DNA of 64,000 bases. It comes from Rhodobacteraceae bacterium HLUCCA12. GTDB taxonomy: Bacteria > Pseudomonadota > Alphaproteobacteria > Rhodobacterales > Rhodobacteraceae. The notes beneath the pieces are model-generated. The model was given only the letters and a program-made list of their open reading frames with translations, was not told the DNA's origin and searched no databases. Made by a program: the position numbers and the translations under genes. Within the stretch, counting starts at the first letter, position 1. Every line of letters starts with the position of its first letter. The stretch covers positions 186,001 through 250,000 of the forward strand of contig LJSV01000004.1 in assembly GCA_001314715.1 (NCBI GenBank), written 5' to 3'. This document shows positions 9,027-17,423 of the stretch, piece by piece.

Positions 9027-10349
9027 ATGCAAACCCATTTCACGCCCGCCCAACTCGAAGATCCCGGACTCGCCCGCGCAAACCAGATCCTGCGGGCCTG
9101 CGTGCACTGTGGCTTCTGCACGGCGACCTGCCCCACCTATGCGGTTCTGGGCGACGAACTGGACAGTCCGCGCGGACGTATCTACCTGATGAAGGAAATG
9201 CTGGAATCCGGCCGCCCGGCGGATGCAAGGACCGTCAAGCATATCGATCGCTGCCTGTCGTGCCTGTCGTGCATGACGACCTGCCCCTCGGGCGTGCACT
9301 ACATGCACCTGGTCGATCACGCGCGCGACCACATCGAGCGCACCTATCGCCGCCCGCTGATGGATCGGTTGCTGCGGTGGACGCTGGCACGGGTGATCCC
9401 GCATCCGACGCGGTTCCGGCTGGCGCTGCTGGGTGCGCGGATCGGTCGGCCGTTCGCGTTCCTGATGCCGGATGCCCGTCTGCGGGCCATGCTGGCGATG
9501 GCTCCGCGCCAGCTTCCGCCGGTCAGCCGCAACGACGATCCGCAAACCTTCACGGCGCAGGGCAAATGCCGCAAGCGCGTGGCGCTGATGACGGGCTGCG
9601 CGCAACGCGCGCTCAACACCGACATCAACGATGCCACGATCCGGCTGCTGACCCGGCTGGGCTGCGAGGTGGTGGTCGTCGAAGGCGCCGGTTGCTGCGG
9701 CGCGCTGAGCCATCACATGGGCCGGACAGGCGAAAGCCATGCCGCGGCAGAACGCAATATCCGCGCCTGGATGGCCGAAGATCGCAGCAAGGGGTTGGAT
9801 GCGATCGTCATCAATACCTCGGGCTGCGGCACCACGGTCAAGGATTACGGCCATATGTTTCGCAACGGGCCGCTGGCGGACGACGCGGTACGCATCGCGC
9901 ACCTGGCGCGTGACGTGACCGAGCTGCTGGCGGAGCTGGAGATCGACGCGACAGCACCCGAACCGATGCGGGTGGCGTATCATTCCGCCTGTTCGCTGCA
10001 ACACGGCCAGCAGATCAGGACCGCGCCCAAGGATCTTCTCAAGCGGGCGGGGTTCGACGTGGTCGAACCCGCCGACGCGCATCTGTGTTGCGGCTCGGCC
10101 GGCACCTACAACCTGTTGCAGCCCGAGATTTCCCAGGCGCTGAAGACACGCAAGATCGCCACGCTGGAAGCCCGGTCGCCCGAGGTGATCGCGGCGGGCA
10201 ATATCGGCTGCATGATGCAGATCGCCTCGGGCACGGGAATTCCGGTCGTGCATACGGTGGAACTGATCGACTGGGCGACCGGCGGCCCGCGGCCGCGCGC
10301 ACTCAGCGCCGAGGGGCACACGGCGCAACCCGTGCCAAACCTGCGCTGA
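9027..10349 (+). CDS. glcF: Glycolate oxidase iron-sulfur subunit GlcF
   Basis: A 440-residue electron-transfer subunit of glycolate oxidase. Two ferredoxin-like 4Fe-4S motifs are complete: Cys25, 28, 31 and 35 (CVHCGFC) and Cys76, 79, 82 and 86 (CLSCLSCMTTC). The C-terminal half carries two CCG-type cysteine domains (GAGCCGALSHHMG and LCCGSAGTYN). Electrons from the flavin subunits would pass to the quinone pool at the inner membrane. It begins 19 bases after glcE and closes the glc operon. Confidence 0.95.
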   Translation: MQTHFTPAQLEDPGLARANQILRACVHCGFCTATCPTYAVLGDELDSPRGRIYLMKEMLESGRPADARTVKHIDRCLSCLSCMTTCPSGVHYMHLVDHARDHIERTYRRPLMDRLLRWTLARVIPHPTRFRLALLGARIGRPFAFLMPDARLRAMLAMAPRQLPPVSRNDDPQTFTAQGKCRKRVALMTGCAQRALNTDINDATIRLLTRLGCEVVVVEGAGCCGALSHHMGRTGESHAAAERNIRAWMAEDRSKGLDAIVINTSGCGTTVKDYGHMFRNGPLADDAVRIAHLARDVTELLAELEIDATAPEPMRVAYHSACSLQHGQQIRTAPKDLLKRAGFDVVEPADAHLCCGSAGTYNLLQPEISQALKTRKIATLEARSPEVIAAGNIGCMMQIASGTGIPVVHTVELIDWATGGPRPRALSAEGHTAQPVPNLR

Positions 10350-10472
10350 TCGCAACCGGATCGGCCTGGGAATGATCCCCGCGCCCATCGGCTCCGCCGC
10401 AAGACGGAGCACAGCGCCGCGAGGGGGCGGCGCAGGGCGACCGAAACCGCAGAGAATGCGCATTTTCAGCCT

Positions 10473-10502
10473 CTTGAAACCGGGGCGCGCGTTTCCCAGA
10501 TT
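10473..10502 (+). promoter_or_regulatory. Heat-shock (sigma-32 type) promoter of hsp20
   Basis: CTTGAAA begins at 10473 and CCCAGATT spans 10495-10502, with 16 bases between CTTGAA and the -10 element. This matches the sigma-32 consensus (CTTGAA, 13-17 bases, CCCCATNT) closely. It lies about 100 bases upstream of the hsp20 start, leaving a leader long enough for the structured elements noted next. Confidence 0.6.
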
Positions 10503-10542
10503 CCAGATGCGCGACGCCCGAACGGGGTCCGCATCAACCCCC

Positions 10543-10594
10543 GCCCGGCCGGGAAACCGGCGGGCACATAGCAAGCATCGCTCAATGGAGGATG
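10543..10594 (+). promoter_or_regulatory. Structured 5' leader with ROSE-like thermometer hairpin
   Basis: The leader has a GC hairpin with a GAAA tetraloop (10543-10565). It then has a short weak hairpin over the Shine-Dalgarno sequence: 10576-10582 (CATCGCT) pairs with 10589-10594 (AGGATG), leaving one bulged G at 10580. The UCGCU sequence opposite AGGA with a bulged G is the diagnostic core of ROSE RNA thermometers known upstream of small heat-shock genes in alphaproteobacteria. Melting would free the GGAGGA site six bases before the ATG at 10599. The pairing is seen in the sequence; the temperature response is inferred. Confidence 0.5.
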
Positions 10595-10598
10595 ACCC

Positions 10599-11060
10599 AT
10601 GCGCAATTTCGATCCGTCCCCGCTTTTCCGGGCCACCGTCGGCTTTGACCGAATGGCCGATCTGATGGACAGGGTTCTGGCCGCCGACCCGGCACAACCC
10701 ACCTATCCCCCCTACAACATCGAGAAGACCGACGAGAATGCCTATCGCATCTCGGTCGCCGTCGCGGGGTTTGCCGCCGATGAACTGAATGTCGAGGTGA
10801 AGGAAAACGCGCTGGTGATCTCGGCGCGCAAGCCCGAGGAAGAGGGCAAACGCACCTTCCTGCATCGCGGCATCGCGACGCGCGCGTTCGAACGCCGCTT
10901 TCACCTTGCCGACCACATCAAGGTGACCGGCGCGACCCATGCCGACGGCATGTTGCATATCGATCTGGTGCGCGAGATCCCCGAGGCGCTCAAACCCCGG
11001 CGCATCGAGATCGCCCGCGCAGAATCCGGCGGCGCACTGGTGGATGCCTCGGCGGCCTGA
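10599..11060 (+). CDS. Hsp20/alpha-crystallin family small heat-shock protein
   Basis: A 153-residue IbpA-like small heat-shock chaperone that would bind unfolding proteins and hold them for refolding. The alpha-crystallin domain spans about residues 38-130: YNIEKTDENAYRISVAVAG, then VEVKENALVISARK, an FERRFHLADHIKV strand and the closing GMLHIDLVREIPE. The N-terminal arm (DPSPLFRATVGFDRM) matches IbpA-type proteins. The SD TGGAGGAT at 10586-10593 decides the start. A sigma-32-like promoter and a ROSE-like hairpin precede it. Confidence 0.93.
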   Translation: MRNFDPSPLFRATVGFDRMADLMDRVLAADPAQPTYPPYNIEKTDENAYRISVAVAGFAADELNVEVKENALVISARKPEEEGKRTFLHRGIATRAFERRFHLADHIKVTGATHADGMLHIDLVREIPEALKPRRIEIARAESGGALVDASAA

Positions 11061-11138
11061 GCGCCCCGGCGCCGCAAGGCTGAACCGATGATCGCGATCG
11101 CGGGCGGGGACCGGTGAGGGCTCCCGCCCGTCGTCATA

Positions 11139-11275
11139 TGGCGGCTGCGCCGCCACATTCCTCCCGTTGGGCCGGGCCGCGCGCCTGCGGCGCGCGGCAA
11201 AGGGGGCGCTGCCCCCTCTGGGCCTTCGGCCCATTCACCCCCGGCGTATTTGTCGGCAAGATGAAGGGGCCGGGG
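11139..11275. repeat. Tandem intergenic hairpins plus CGTATTT-type element
   Basis: The 340-base gap between hsp20 and the next gene holds four consecutive perfect hairpins: 11139-11155 (GGCGGC stem), 11177-11197 (9-bp stem with TGC loop), 11201-11217 (AGGGGGC/GCCCCCT) and 11220-11232 (GGGCC-TTC-GGCCC). A sequence with the pattern CCCCC, GCGTATTT, GCAA, ATGAA follows at about 11238-11270. The same pattern occurs inverted at 21415-21445. No run of T follows the hairpins. They probably end transcription of hsp20 or the opposite gabD, or are a dispersed intergenic repeat. No gene is seen in the gap. Confidence 0.5.
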
Positions 11276-11400
11276 GCGCGCATGCCGATTTGCCAAGACC
11301 GCGGGGGGCGCCGTGGAGACACGAGAATGGCGCCTCAACGGCCGGAAACGGGGTCATGGCAGGAGGACATGCCCGCAGCGCGCGGCGGGCATTGACCTGA

Positions 11401-12879
11401 TCAGATGCTGAGGCAGACGTATTTCATTTCCAGGTAGTCGTCGATCCCGTGGTGCGACCCCTCGCGCCCCAGGCCCGATTGCTTGACGCCCCCGAAAGGC
11501 GCGACCTCGGTCGAGATGATCCCCGTGTTCACGCCGACGATGCCGTATTCCAGCGCCTCTTGCACCCGCGTGATCCGGCCCATGTCGCGGGCATAGAAAT
11601 ACGCGGCAAGGCCAAAGATGGTGTCGTTGGCATAGCCGATCGCCTCGTCCTCGGTGTCGAAGCGAAAGAGCGGCGCCAGCGGACCGAAGGTCTCTTCCTT
11701 TGCCACCTTCATCGACTGCGTGACCCCGGTCACGATCGTCGGCTCGAAATAGGTGCCGCCGTTGCCATGCCGCCGCCCGCCGGTCAGAAGCTGCCCGCCC
11801 TGCGACAGCACGTCGGCGATATGCTCCTCGACCTTTTCGACCGCGTCTTCGTTGATCAGCGGCCCAAGGTCGGTGCCCGGCTCAAGCCCGTCGCCGACCT
11901 TCAGCGCCTCGACCGCGGTCTTGAGCTTTTCGGCAAAGGCGTCATAAACCCCGGACTGGACATAGATGCGATTGGCGCAAACACAGGTCTGGCCGTTGTT
12001 GCGGTACTTGGACATGATCGCGCCCTGGACCGCGGCATCGAGATCGGCGTCGTCGAAGACGATGAACGGCGCGTTGCCGCCCAGTTCCATCGAGCATTTC
12101 ATCACCTGATCGGCGGATTGGCGCAGCAGGATCCGACCCACCTCGGTCGAGCCGGTGAAGGTCAGTTTGCGCACTGCCGGGTTCTCGCAGAATTCCTTGC
12201 CGATGTCCGAGGAGCGCGAGGAGGTCACGACCGACAAGACGCCCCTGGGCACGCCGGCGCGTTCGGCCAGAACGGCCATCGCCAGGGCCGACAGCGGGGT
12301 TTCCGCCGCCGGGCGGGCGACGAAGCCGCAACCGGCGGCCAGCGCCGGCGCGACCTTGCGCGCGATCATCGCGTTGGGGAAGTTCCACGGCGTGATCGAG
12401 GCCGCGACCCCGATCGGCTGTTTCAGGACCGTGATGCGCTTGTCGCGCATATGCCCCGGAATCGTCTCGCCATAGATGCGCTTGGCCTCTTCGCCGAACC
12501 ATTCGACGAAGGCCGCGCCATAAAGGATCTCGCCGCGCGCCTCGGCCAGCGGCTTGCCCATCTCGGCGGTCAGGATCGCGGCCAGGTCGTCGGCATTGGC
12601 CACCATCAGGTCATACCACTGGCGCAGGATCGCCGCACGCTCCTTGCCGGTGCGTGCCGCCCAGTCCTTTTGCGCCGCCTGCGATGCCGCGATCGCCCGT
12701 GCGACCTCGGTCCGGCCCAAGTCGGCGATCTGGGCGATCACATCGCCGCGCGCGGGATTGCGCACGTCGAACCGCGACCCGTCGTCCGCATCAACCCAAT
12801 CCCCGCCAACGAAGGCGCGGGTTTCAAGAAGCGACGGGTCCTTCAGAAGGGAACGAAGATCGGTCGGTCGGTCTAGCAT
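11401..12879 (-). CDS. gabD: NAD(P)-dependent succinate-semialdehyde dehydrogenase
   Basis: A 492-residue aldehyde dehydrogenase of the GabD type, oxidising succinate semialdehyde to succinate in GABA and related catabolism. Catalytic Glu265 sits in MELGGNAPF and catalytic Cys299 in NNGQTCVC. The Rossmann motif FTGSTEVGR is present at about 241-249. The lysine of the usual VLKPA cofactor motif is arginine here (Arg189 in FVARPAAETP), which may be lineage-specific. No other GABA genes are adjacent. The gene is divergent from the arylformamidase-like hydrolase, with 79 bases between them. Activity on another short semialdehyde is possible. Confidence 0.85.
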   Translation of the reverse strand: MLDRPTDLRSLLKDPSLLETRAFVGGDWVDADDGSRFDVRNPARGDVIAQIADLGRTEVARAIAASQAAQKDWAARTGKERAAILRQWYDLMVANADDLAAILTAEMGKPLAEARGEILYGAAFVEWFGEEAKRIYGETIPGHMRDKRITVLKQPIGVAASITPWNFPNAMIARKVAPALAAGCGFVARPAAETPLSALAMAVLAERAGVPRGVLSVVTSSRSSDIGKEFCENPAVRKLTFTGSTEVGRILLRQSADQVMKCSMELGGNAPFIVFDDADLDAAVQGAIMSKYRNNGQTCVCANRIYVQSGVYDAFAEKLKTAVEALKVGDGLEPGTDLGPLINEDAVEKVEEHIADVLSQGGQLLTGGRRHGNGGTYFEPTIVTGVTQSMKVAKEETFGPLAPLFRFDTEDEAIGYANDTIFGLAAYFYARDMGRITRVQEALEYGIVGVNTGIISTEVAPFGGVKQSGLGREGSHHGIDDYLEMKYVCLSI

Positions 12880-12958
12880 GCGAGCCTCTCTGGTTTGGTC
12901 GGGGCTTGCCGCCCCGGCAAGTTTGCGTGAGTTTGACCATATCCGAAGGGGGAAAACA

Positions 12959-13759
12959 ATGGACCAAACCGACGACCTGAGCCGCGCCTATGTCAACGCC
13001 GATTTCATCGAGGACGCCGCCAGCTACCCGCCGCGCTGGCGGACCGAGGCCGCCACGTTTCGCGCCACGCTGGGGGCGCGGGCGCGGACCGGACTTCCCT
13101 ATGGGCCCGGCGAACGCCAGACCTTCGATCTGTTCCTGCCCGAAGGCCCGGCCCGCGGGCTGATGGTGTTCATCCATGGCGGCTACTGGATGGCCTTTGG
13201 CCCCGGCGACTGGTCGGGCCTTGCGCAAGGCGCGCTGGCGCGCGGCTGGGCAGTGGCCATGCCCGGCTACACATTGGCGCCGCACGCGCGCATCGCCGCC
13301 ATGACGCGCGAGATCGAAACCGCGATCGGCGCCGCTGCCGCAATGGTGGACGGCCCCATCGTTGTGACGGGGCATTCCGCCGGCGGGCATCTGAGCGCGC
13401 GGATGGCCTGTGTCGACATGACCCCCGACTGGGCCGCGCGCCTGCGCCGTGTGGTGCCGATTTCGCCGCTGGCCGATCTGCGGCCGTTGCGCCGGACCAC
13501 CATGAACGAGACGTTGCACCTGGACGCCGCCGAGGCCCAGGCCGAGAGCCCGGCGCTTCTGGCGCGGCGCGACGGAAGCGAAGTGTTCGTCTGGGTCGGC
13601 GCGCAAGAACGCCCGGCGTTTCTGTGGCAGGCCCGGCTGTTGTCGGAAGAGTGGAACTGCCCGTGGCACGCCGCCACCGGGCGGCACCATTTCGACGTGA
13701 TCGAGCCGTTGCGTGAAGCCGAGAGCGACTTGACGCAAGTCTTGCTGGGCGGCCTTTAG
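12959..13759 (+). CDS. Alpha/beta hydrolase, arylformamidase-like
   Basis: A 266-residue alpha/beta hydrolase. The oxyanion-hole motif HGGYWM follows a core strand (LMVFIHGGYW), the nucleophile elbow is GHSAGGH, and the probable catalytic histidine is in GRHHFDVIE near the C-terminus. HGGYW plus GHSAGG is typical of kynurenine formamidases, which release kynurenine from N-formylkynurenine in tryptophan degradation. The start at 12959 follows a GGGGGAAAA purine stretch; longer upstream frames overlap gabD. The neighbour hmgA belongs to tyrosine rather than tryptophan breakdown, so the substrate is not settled. Confidence 0.75.
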   Translation: MDQTDDLSRAYVNADFIEDAASYPPRWRTEAATFRATLGARARTGLPYGPGERQTFDLFLPEGPARGLMVFIHGGYWMAFGPGDWSGLAQGALARGWAVAMPGYTLAPHARIAAMTREIETAIGAAAAMVDGPIVVTGHSAGGHLSARMACVDMTPDWAARLRRVVPISPLADLRPLRRTTMNETLHLDAAEAQAESPALLARRDGSEVFVWVGAQERPAFLWQARLLSEEWNCPWHAATGRHHFDVIEPLREAESDLTQVLLGGL

Positions 13760-13795
13760 CACAGGTGATGGCCGGGTTGCCCCCTGGCCGATCCG

Positions 13796-15157
13796 TTACT
13801 TGGTGCCGGCGCTGCCGTCGAATTTCTTTTCCAGCGAGGTCCAGCAATCCAGGTAGTCATCCTGGAGCGGGGCCTCGGTCGCGGCCCATTCGGTCAGGTG
13901 CTGCGGGAACCGGGTCTCGAACATGAACGACATGGTGTTGTCCAGTTTCTCGGGCTTCAGATCCGCGTTCGAGGCACCTTCGAAGGCCGTGCGATCGGGG
14001 CCATGCGGCAACATGCAGTTGTGCAGGCTCATGCCGCCGGGGGCGAAGCCCTGCGGCTTGGCATCATACTGGCCATAGATGTTGCCCATGAGTTCGGACA
14101 TGAGGTTCTTGTGATACCATGGTGGCCGGAAACTGTGCTCGGCCACCATCCAGCGTTCGCGAAACAGCACGAAGTCGATATTCGCCGTGCCCGGCTGGCC
14201 CGACGGGGCCGTGAGAACGGTAAAGATCGACGGATCGGGATGGTCGAACAGGATCGCGCCGACCGGGCTGTAGGTGCGCAGGTCGTATTTGCAGGGGGCG
14301 TAGTTGCCGTGCCATGCGACCACATCAAGCGGCGAATGGCCGATGACGGTTTCGTGGAACTGGCCGCACCATTTGACGATGACCCGGCTTTGCGTCTCGC
14401 GGTCCTCGAAGGCGGCAACCGGGGTCTTGAAGTCGCGCGGATTGGCCAGGCAGTTCGCGCCGATCGGGCCGCGCCCCGGCAATTCGAATTTCTGGCCATA
14501 ATTTTCGCAGACAAAGCCACGGCAGGGGCCTTCCAGCACCTCGACGCGATAGACCATGCCGCGCGGAAGGATGGCGATCTCCTTGGGTTCGAGGTCGATG
14601 ATCCCCATCTCGGTGCAAAAACGCAACCGCCCCTCTTGCGGCACGACCAGCAGCTCGCTGTCGGCGGAATAGAAGTATTCATCCACCATCGAGGCGGTCA
14701 CCAGATAGATATGGCTTGCCATGCCGACCTGAGTGTTGACATCCCCTGCCGTGGTCACGCTGCGCATGCCGGTCAGCCAGGTATAGCTTTCGCCTGCGGT
14801 GGGCATCGGCACCGGATCCCAGCGATACTGGCCCAGGCTGATCACATCGGGCAGAACGTTGGGCGCGGTTTTCCAGTGCGGCAGGTCGATCTTGCGAAAC
14901 CGCGATGTGTGCTTGACCGACGGGCGGATGCGATAGCACCAGGCGCGCTCGGGCTTGGGCTGGGTGAAGGCCGTGCCCGAAAGTTGTTCGGCATAAAGAC
15001 CGTAGTTGCATTTCTGCGGCGAGTTCTGGCCCTGCGGCAGCGCGCCGGGCAAGGCCTCGGTTTCGAAATCGTTGCCGAAGCCGGGCATGTAGCCTTCATG
15101 CGTGCCAATGCTGGTCGAGGCGCGGATCATGCCGCGCGGCAGGCTGTGTTCGGTCAT
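13796..15157 (-). CDS. hmgA: Homogentisate 1,2-dioxygenase
   Basis: A 453-residue iron dioxygenase, the normal family length, opening the ring of homogentisate to maleylacetoacetate in tyrosine and phenylalanine catabolism. The N-terminus ([20 protein letters not shown]) is the family hallmark. The iron-ligand region [12 protein letters not shown]-x-MSE and the downstream [12 protein letters not shown] are intact. The gene is divergent from a MarR-type regulator with 166 bases between them. The maleylacetoacetate isomerase and fumarylacetoacetase genes are not in this window. Confidence 0.96.
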   Translation of the reverse strand: MTEHSLPRGMIRASTSIGTHEGYMPGFGNDFETEALPGALPQGQNSPQKCNYGLYAEQLSGTAFTQPKPERAWCYRIRPSVKHTSRFRKIDLPHWKTAPNVLPDVISLGQYRWDPVPMPTAGESYTWLTGMRSVTTAGDVNTQVGMASHIYLVTASMVDEYFYSADSELLVVPQEGRLRFCTEMGIIDLEPKEIAILPRGMVYRVEVLEGPCRGFVCENYGQKFELPGRGPIGANCLANPRDFKTPVAAFEDRETQSRVIVKWCGQFHETVIGHSPLDVVAWHGNYAPCKYDLRTYSPVGAILFDHPDPSIFTVLTAPSGQPGTANIDFVLFRERWMVAEHSFRPPWYHKNLMSELMGNIYGQYDAKPQGFAPGGMSLHNCMLPHGPDRTAFEGASNADLKPEKLDNTMSFMFETRFPQHLTEWAATEAPLQDDYLDCWTSLEKKFDGSAGTK

Positions 15158-15211
15158 GGCGTCCTCCGTTTCGCTGATGCCCGCTGCGGCGCGGGTTTGC
15201 GCCAGAATTCA

Positions 15212-15261
15212 TTGCAAGTGCAACAATGTCAACCCTCGCCGCGATGGTCGTTGCAAGCGCA
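15212..15261. promoter_or_regulatory. Two TTGCAAG-type operator candidates between hmgA and marR
   Basis: TTGCAAGTGCAA at 15212-15223 contains the inverted repeat TTGCA-AG-TGCAA. A second near-identical copy, TTGCAAGCGCA, starts 39 bases further at 15251. Both lie between the divergent hmgA and MarR starts. MarR dimers bind short palindromes of this form, so these are the best candidates for the sites of the adjacent regulator. Confidence 0.5.
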
Positions 15262-15323
15262 TTGATCTGGCGGGCGGTTTGTGATCGGCTGCCAAGCTAT
15301 CGAAGCGATGCGAGCGCCAGACC

Positions 15324-15785
15324 ATGTCCGACCACCCATTGCGGGAGTTCGATCTCCACACGTTCTTGCCCTATCGGCTGGTGGCCGCGGCAAATCGCAC
15401 CAGCCGGGCCTTTGCCGAACGTTATCGCAGCGAATTCGGCATCTCGATCGCCGAATGGCGCGTTCTGGCGCATCTCAATCATGCCGGGGCGGTCTCGGTC
15501 CGCGACATCGAGGCGCGGGTGGACATGGAAAAGTCAAAGGTCAGCCGTGCCGCCAGCCGGCTGCAAGATGCGGGCTACATCACCAAACATGTGAACGGCG
15601 GGGATCGTCGGTTGCTTGAACTGCGGCTGACGCCGTCGGGGCAGGCACTGGTGGCAAGGTTGCTGCCTGTCGCCGTTGCCTATCAGCAAGAAATGCTGGA
15701 GCGACTGGGCGATGCCGCACCCGGCCTGATCAAGGCGCTGGACATCTTGCTGCGCGACCTGCCGCCGGGCAATGGCGAGACCTGA
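15324..15785 (+). CDS. MarR family transcriptional regulator
   Basis: A 153-residue winged-helix regulator. The helix-turn-helix and wing are clear: FGISIAEWRVLAHL, then VSVRDIEARVDMEKSKVSRAASRLQDAGYI and the wing with GGDRRLLELRLTPSG. Its position opposite hmgA suggests it represses homogentisate degradation until the substrate (or an analogue) binds. The paired TTGCAAG sites in the shared upstream region fit autoregulation together with hmgA. No ligand-binding residues can be assigned from sequence alone. Confidence 0.88.
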   Translation: MSDHPLREFDLHTFLPYRLVAAANRTSRAFAERYRSEFGISIAEWRVLAHLNHAGAVSVRDIEARVDMEKSKVSRAASRLQDAGYITKHVNGGDRRLLELRLTPSGQALVARLLPVAVAYQQEMLERLGDAAPGLIKALDILLRDLPPGNGET

Positions 15786-15940
15786 GCACGCGGCACTGGT
15801 TTCGCTTGCGGCAGCGTGTCGCGGCGCTGGCGGGATTTCGGGCTTCACATTTCTGACAGAAATAGTAGGCTTTGATTGCCCAGCCAATACGCCCTCAGGC
15901 GTCCGCCCGGCACCCTGCCACGAAAAAATGGAGTGATGCC

Positions 15941-16228
15941 ATGACGTTCCCGTCCCGCATGTTTCTGGCCGCGGCGCTGCTGATCCCTTCGGCCCTGGCG
16001 GCAGAGCCCTATACCTATGCCGAATTCGAGGCTTCGGTGCCGCATATCGACCTTGAGACCTGCCCCGAAGCACTGCTCGAAGGTGATTCCGAGGCTGACG
16101 TCTTCTGCCGTGTCTCGATGCACAACGACGCCTTGCATATCTATGTGTTCGAAACCGAAGGCACCCAGGAATTCGTCGCGCTTCACACGCGCTATGAGGA
16201 CCAGTTCATGCTCGATTTCGCCGACTGA
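15941..16228 (+). CDS. Small secreted hypothetical protein
   Basis: A 95-residue protein with a clear signal peptide (RMFLAAALLIPSALAA, cleavage near residue 21). The mature part of about 74 residues is acidic, with two cysteines (in DLETCPEAL and VFCRVSMH) that could form a disulfide in the periplasm. I chose the ATG at 15941, preceded by GGAG at 15931-15934, over an upstream in-frame start that would bury the signal peptide. No family is recognised. It stands alone between the MarR gene and lrgA. Confidence 0.6.
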   Translation: MTFPSRMFLAAALLIPSALAAEPYTYAEFEASVPHIDLETCPEALLEGDSEADVFCRVSMHNDALHIYVFETEGTQEFVALHTRYEDQFMLDFAD

Positions 16229-16314
16229 AACGGCCCGCCGCGCGCACGGGGACCATGCCTTGCGCAGGCGCCCGGTTCGGCGCAGGATGAAGCCGTTTCA
16301 ACGGACGCGGTTTC

Positions 16315-16674
16315 ATGATCCAGGCACTGGCGCTGATCCTGACCTGCCAGCTTGCAGGCGAAGCCCTGGCGCATTGGACCGGCTTGCCGGTTCCCGGCCC
16401 GGTGCTTGGTCTGGGTCTGATGTTGATCCTGCTTTCGGCATCGGCACGCATCGCCGGGCTGGTCGTGCCCGTCGGCACGGGCATCTTGCGCCACATCGCG
16501 CTGTTGTTCGTACCGGCCGGCGTCGGCGTCGTCGGGCATCTGGATCGGCTGGGGCCACAGGCGGCCGTGCTGGCCGCGGCAATCGTCGTCTCGACGGTGC
16601 TTGCCATCGCCGCCGGGGCGTTGGCGTTCAGGCTGGTCGCGCGCTTGACCGGATCGGAGGATGGCGATGCGTGA
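16315..16674 (+). CDS. CidA/LrgA family membrane protein
   Basis: A 119-residue membrane protein with four predicted helices. The family motif PVPGPVLGLGLM is at residues 25-36, and ILRHIALLFVPAGVGVVGH follows in the third helix. CidA/LrgA proteins are holin-like and act with LrgB; in several bacteria the pair moves small carboxylates or affects murein hydrolase export. The 3' end overlaps the next gene (LrgB). Confidence 0.88.
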   Translation: MIQALALILTCQLAGEALAHWTGLPVPGPVLGLGLMLILLSASARIAGLVVPVGTGILRHIALLFVPAGVGVVGHLDRLGPQAAVLAAAIVVSTVLAIAAGALAFRLVARLTGSEDGDA

Positions 16675-17383
16675 CTTCGCCGAGATCTGGTCTTATCTCG
16701 CCTCGGGCCCGCTGATCTGGCTGACCTTGACGCTGGTCGCCTATCTGGTCGGCGATACCTTGTCGCAAGCCTTCGGCCGCAACCCCGCTGCGAACCCCGT
16801 CCTGATTGCGATCATCCTGCTGGGGCTGGTCCTGTGGCTCAGCGACACGCCCTATCCGGTCTATTTCGAAGGCGCGCAATTCGTGCACTTCCTGCTGGGG
16901 CCGGCGACGGTGGCACTGGCGATCCCGCTCTGGCAACAGGGGCGTCAATTGCGCCGGTCCATGCTGCCGGTGGCGGCGGGTTTGCTGACCGGCTCGCTGG
17001 TCGCGGTCGTATCCGCCCTTGGCATTGCCCATGCGCTGGGGCTCGACCGCGAGACGCTGGCCGCGCTTGCCCCCAAAAGCACAACGGCACCCGTCGCCAT
17101 CGGGATCGCGCAGACGCTGGGCGGATCGCCGACGCTGGCTGCGGTCCTGGTGCTGCTGACCGGGATCACCGGTGCAATGGTTGCAACACCCGTGCTGAAC
17201 GCCTTGCGCATTCGTGACTGGCGCGCACGCGGGCTGGCCGTGGGGACAGCGGCGCACGGTATCGGCACCGCGCGGGCGCTTCAGGTCCACACGCGGGCGG
17301 GCGCCTATGCCGCGATCGGCATGGGGCTGAACGCGATCCTGACCGCGTTTCTGGCACCGCTGATCTTTGGCCTGCTGGGCTGA
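16667..17383 (+). CDS. LrgB family membrane protein
   Basis: A 238-residue membrane protein with six or seven helices. It shows the LrgB features PVYFEGAQFVHFLLGPATVALAIP and the conserved LAPKSTTAPVAIGIAQTLGG segment, and ends in GTARALQ and GMGLNAILTAFLAP. I prefer the ATG at 16667 to the one at 16661, because the GGAGG at 16656-16660 is six bases from the former and touches the latter. It overlaps lrgA by eight bases. It pairs with LrgA as a two-component membrane system. Confidence 0.9.
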   Translation: MRDFAEIWSYLASGPLIWLTLTLVAYLVGDTLSQAFGRNPAANPVLIAIILLGLVLWLSDTPYPVYFEGAQFVHFLLGPATVALAIPLWQQGRQLRRSMLPVAAGLLTGSLVAVVSALGIAHALGLDRETLAALAPKSTTAPVAIGIAQTLGGSPTLAAVLVLLTGITGAMVATPVLNALRIRDWRARGLAVGTAAHGIGTARALQVHTRAGAYAAIGMGLNAILTAFLAPLIFGLLG

Positions 17384-17423
17384 GGGCCGTCAAGGGGCCA
17401 CGGTGATCCGGCGGCCGCGTCGC

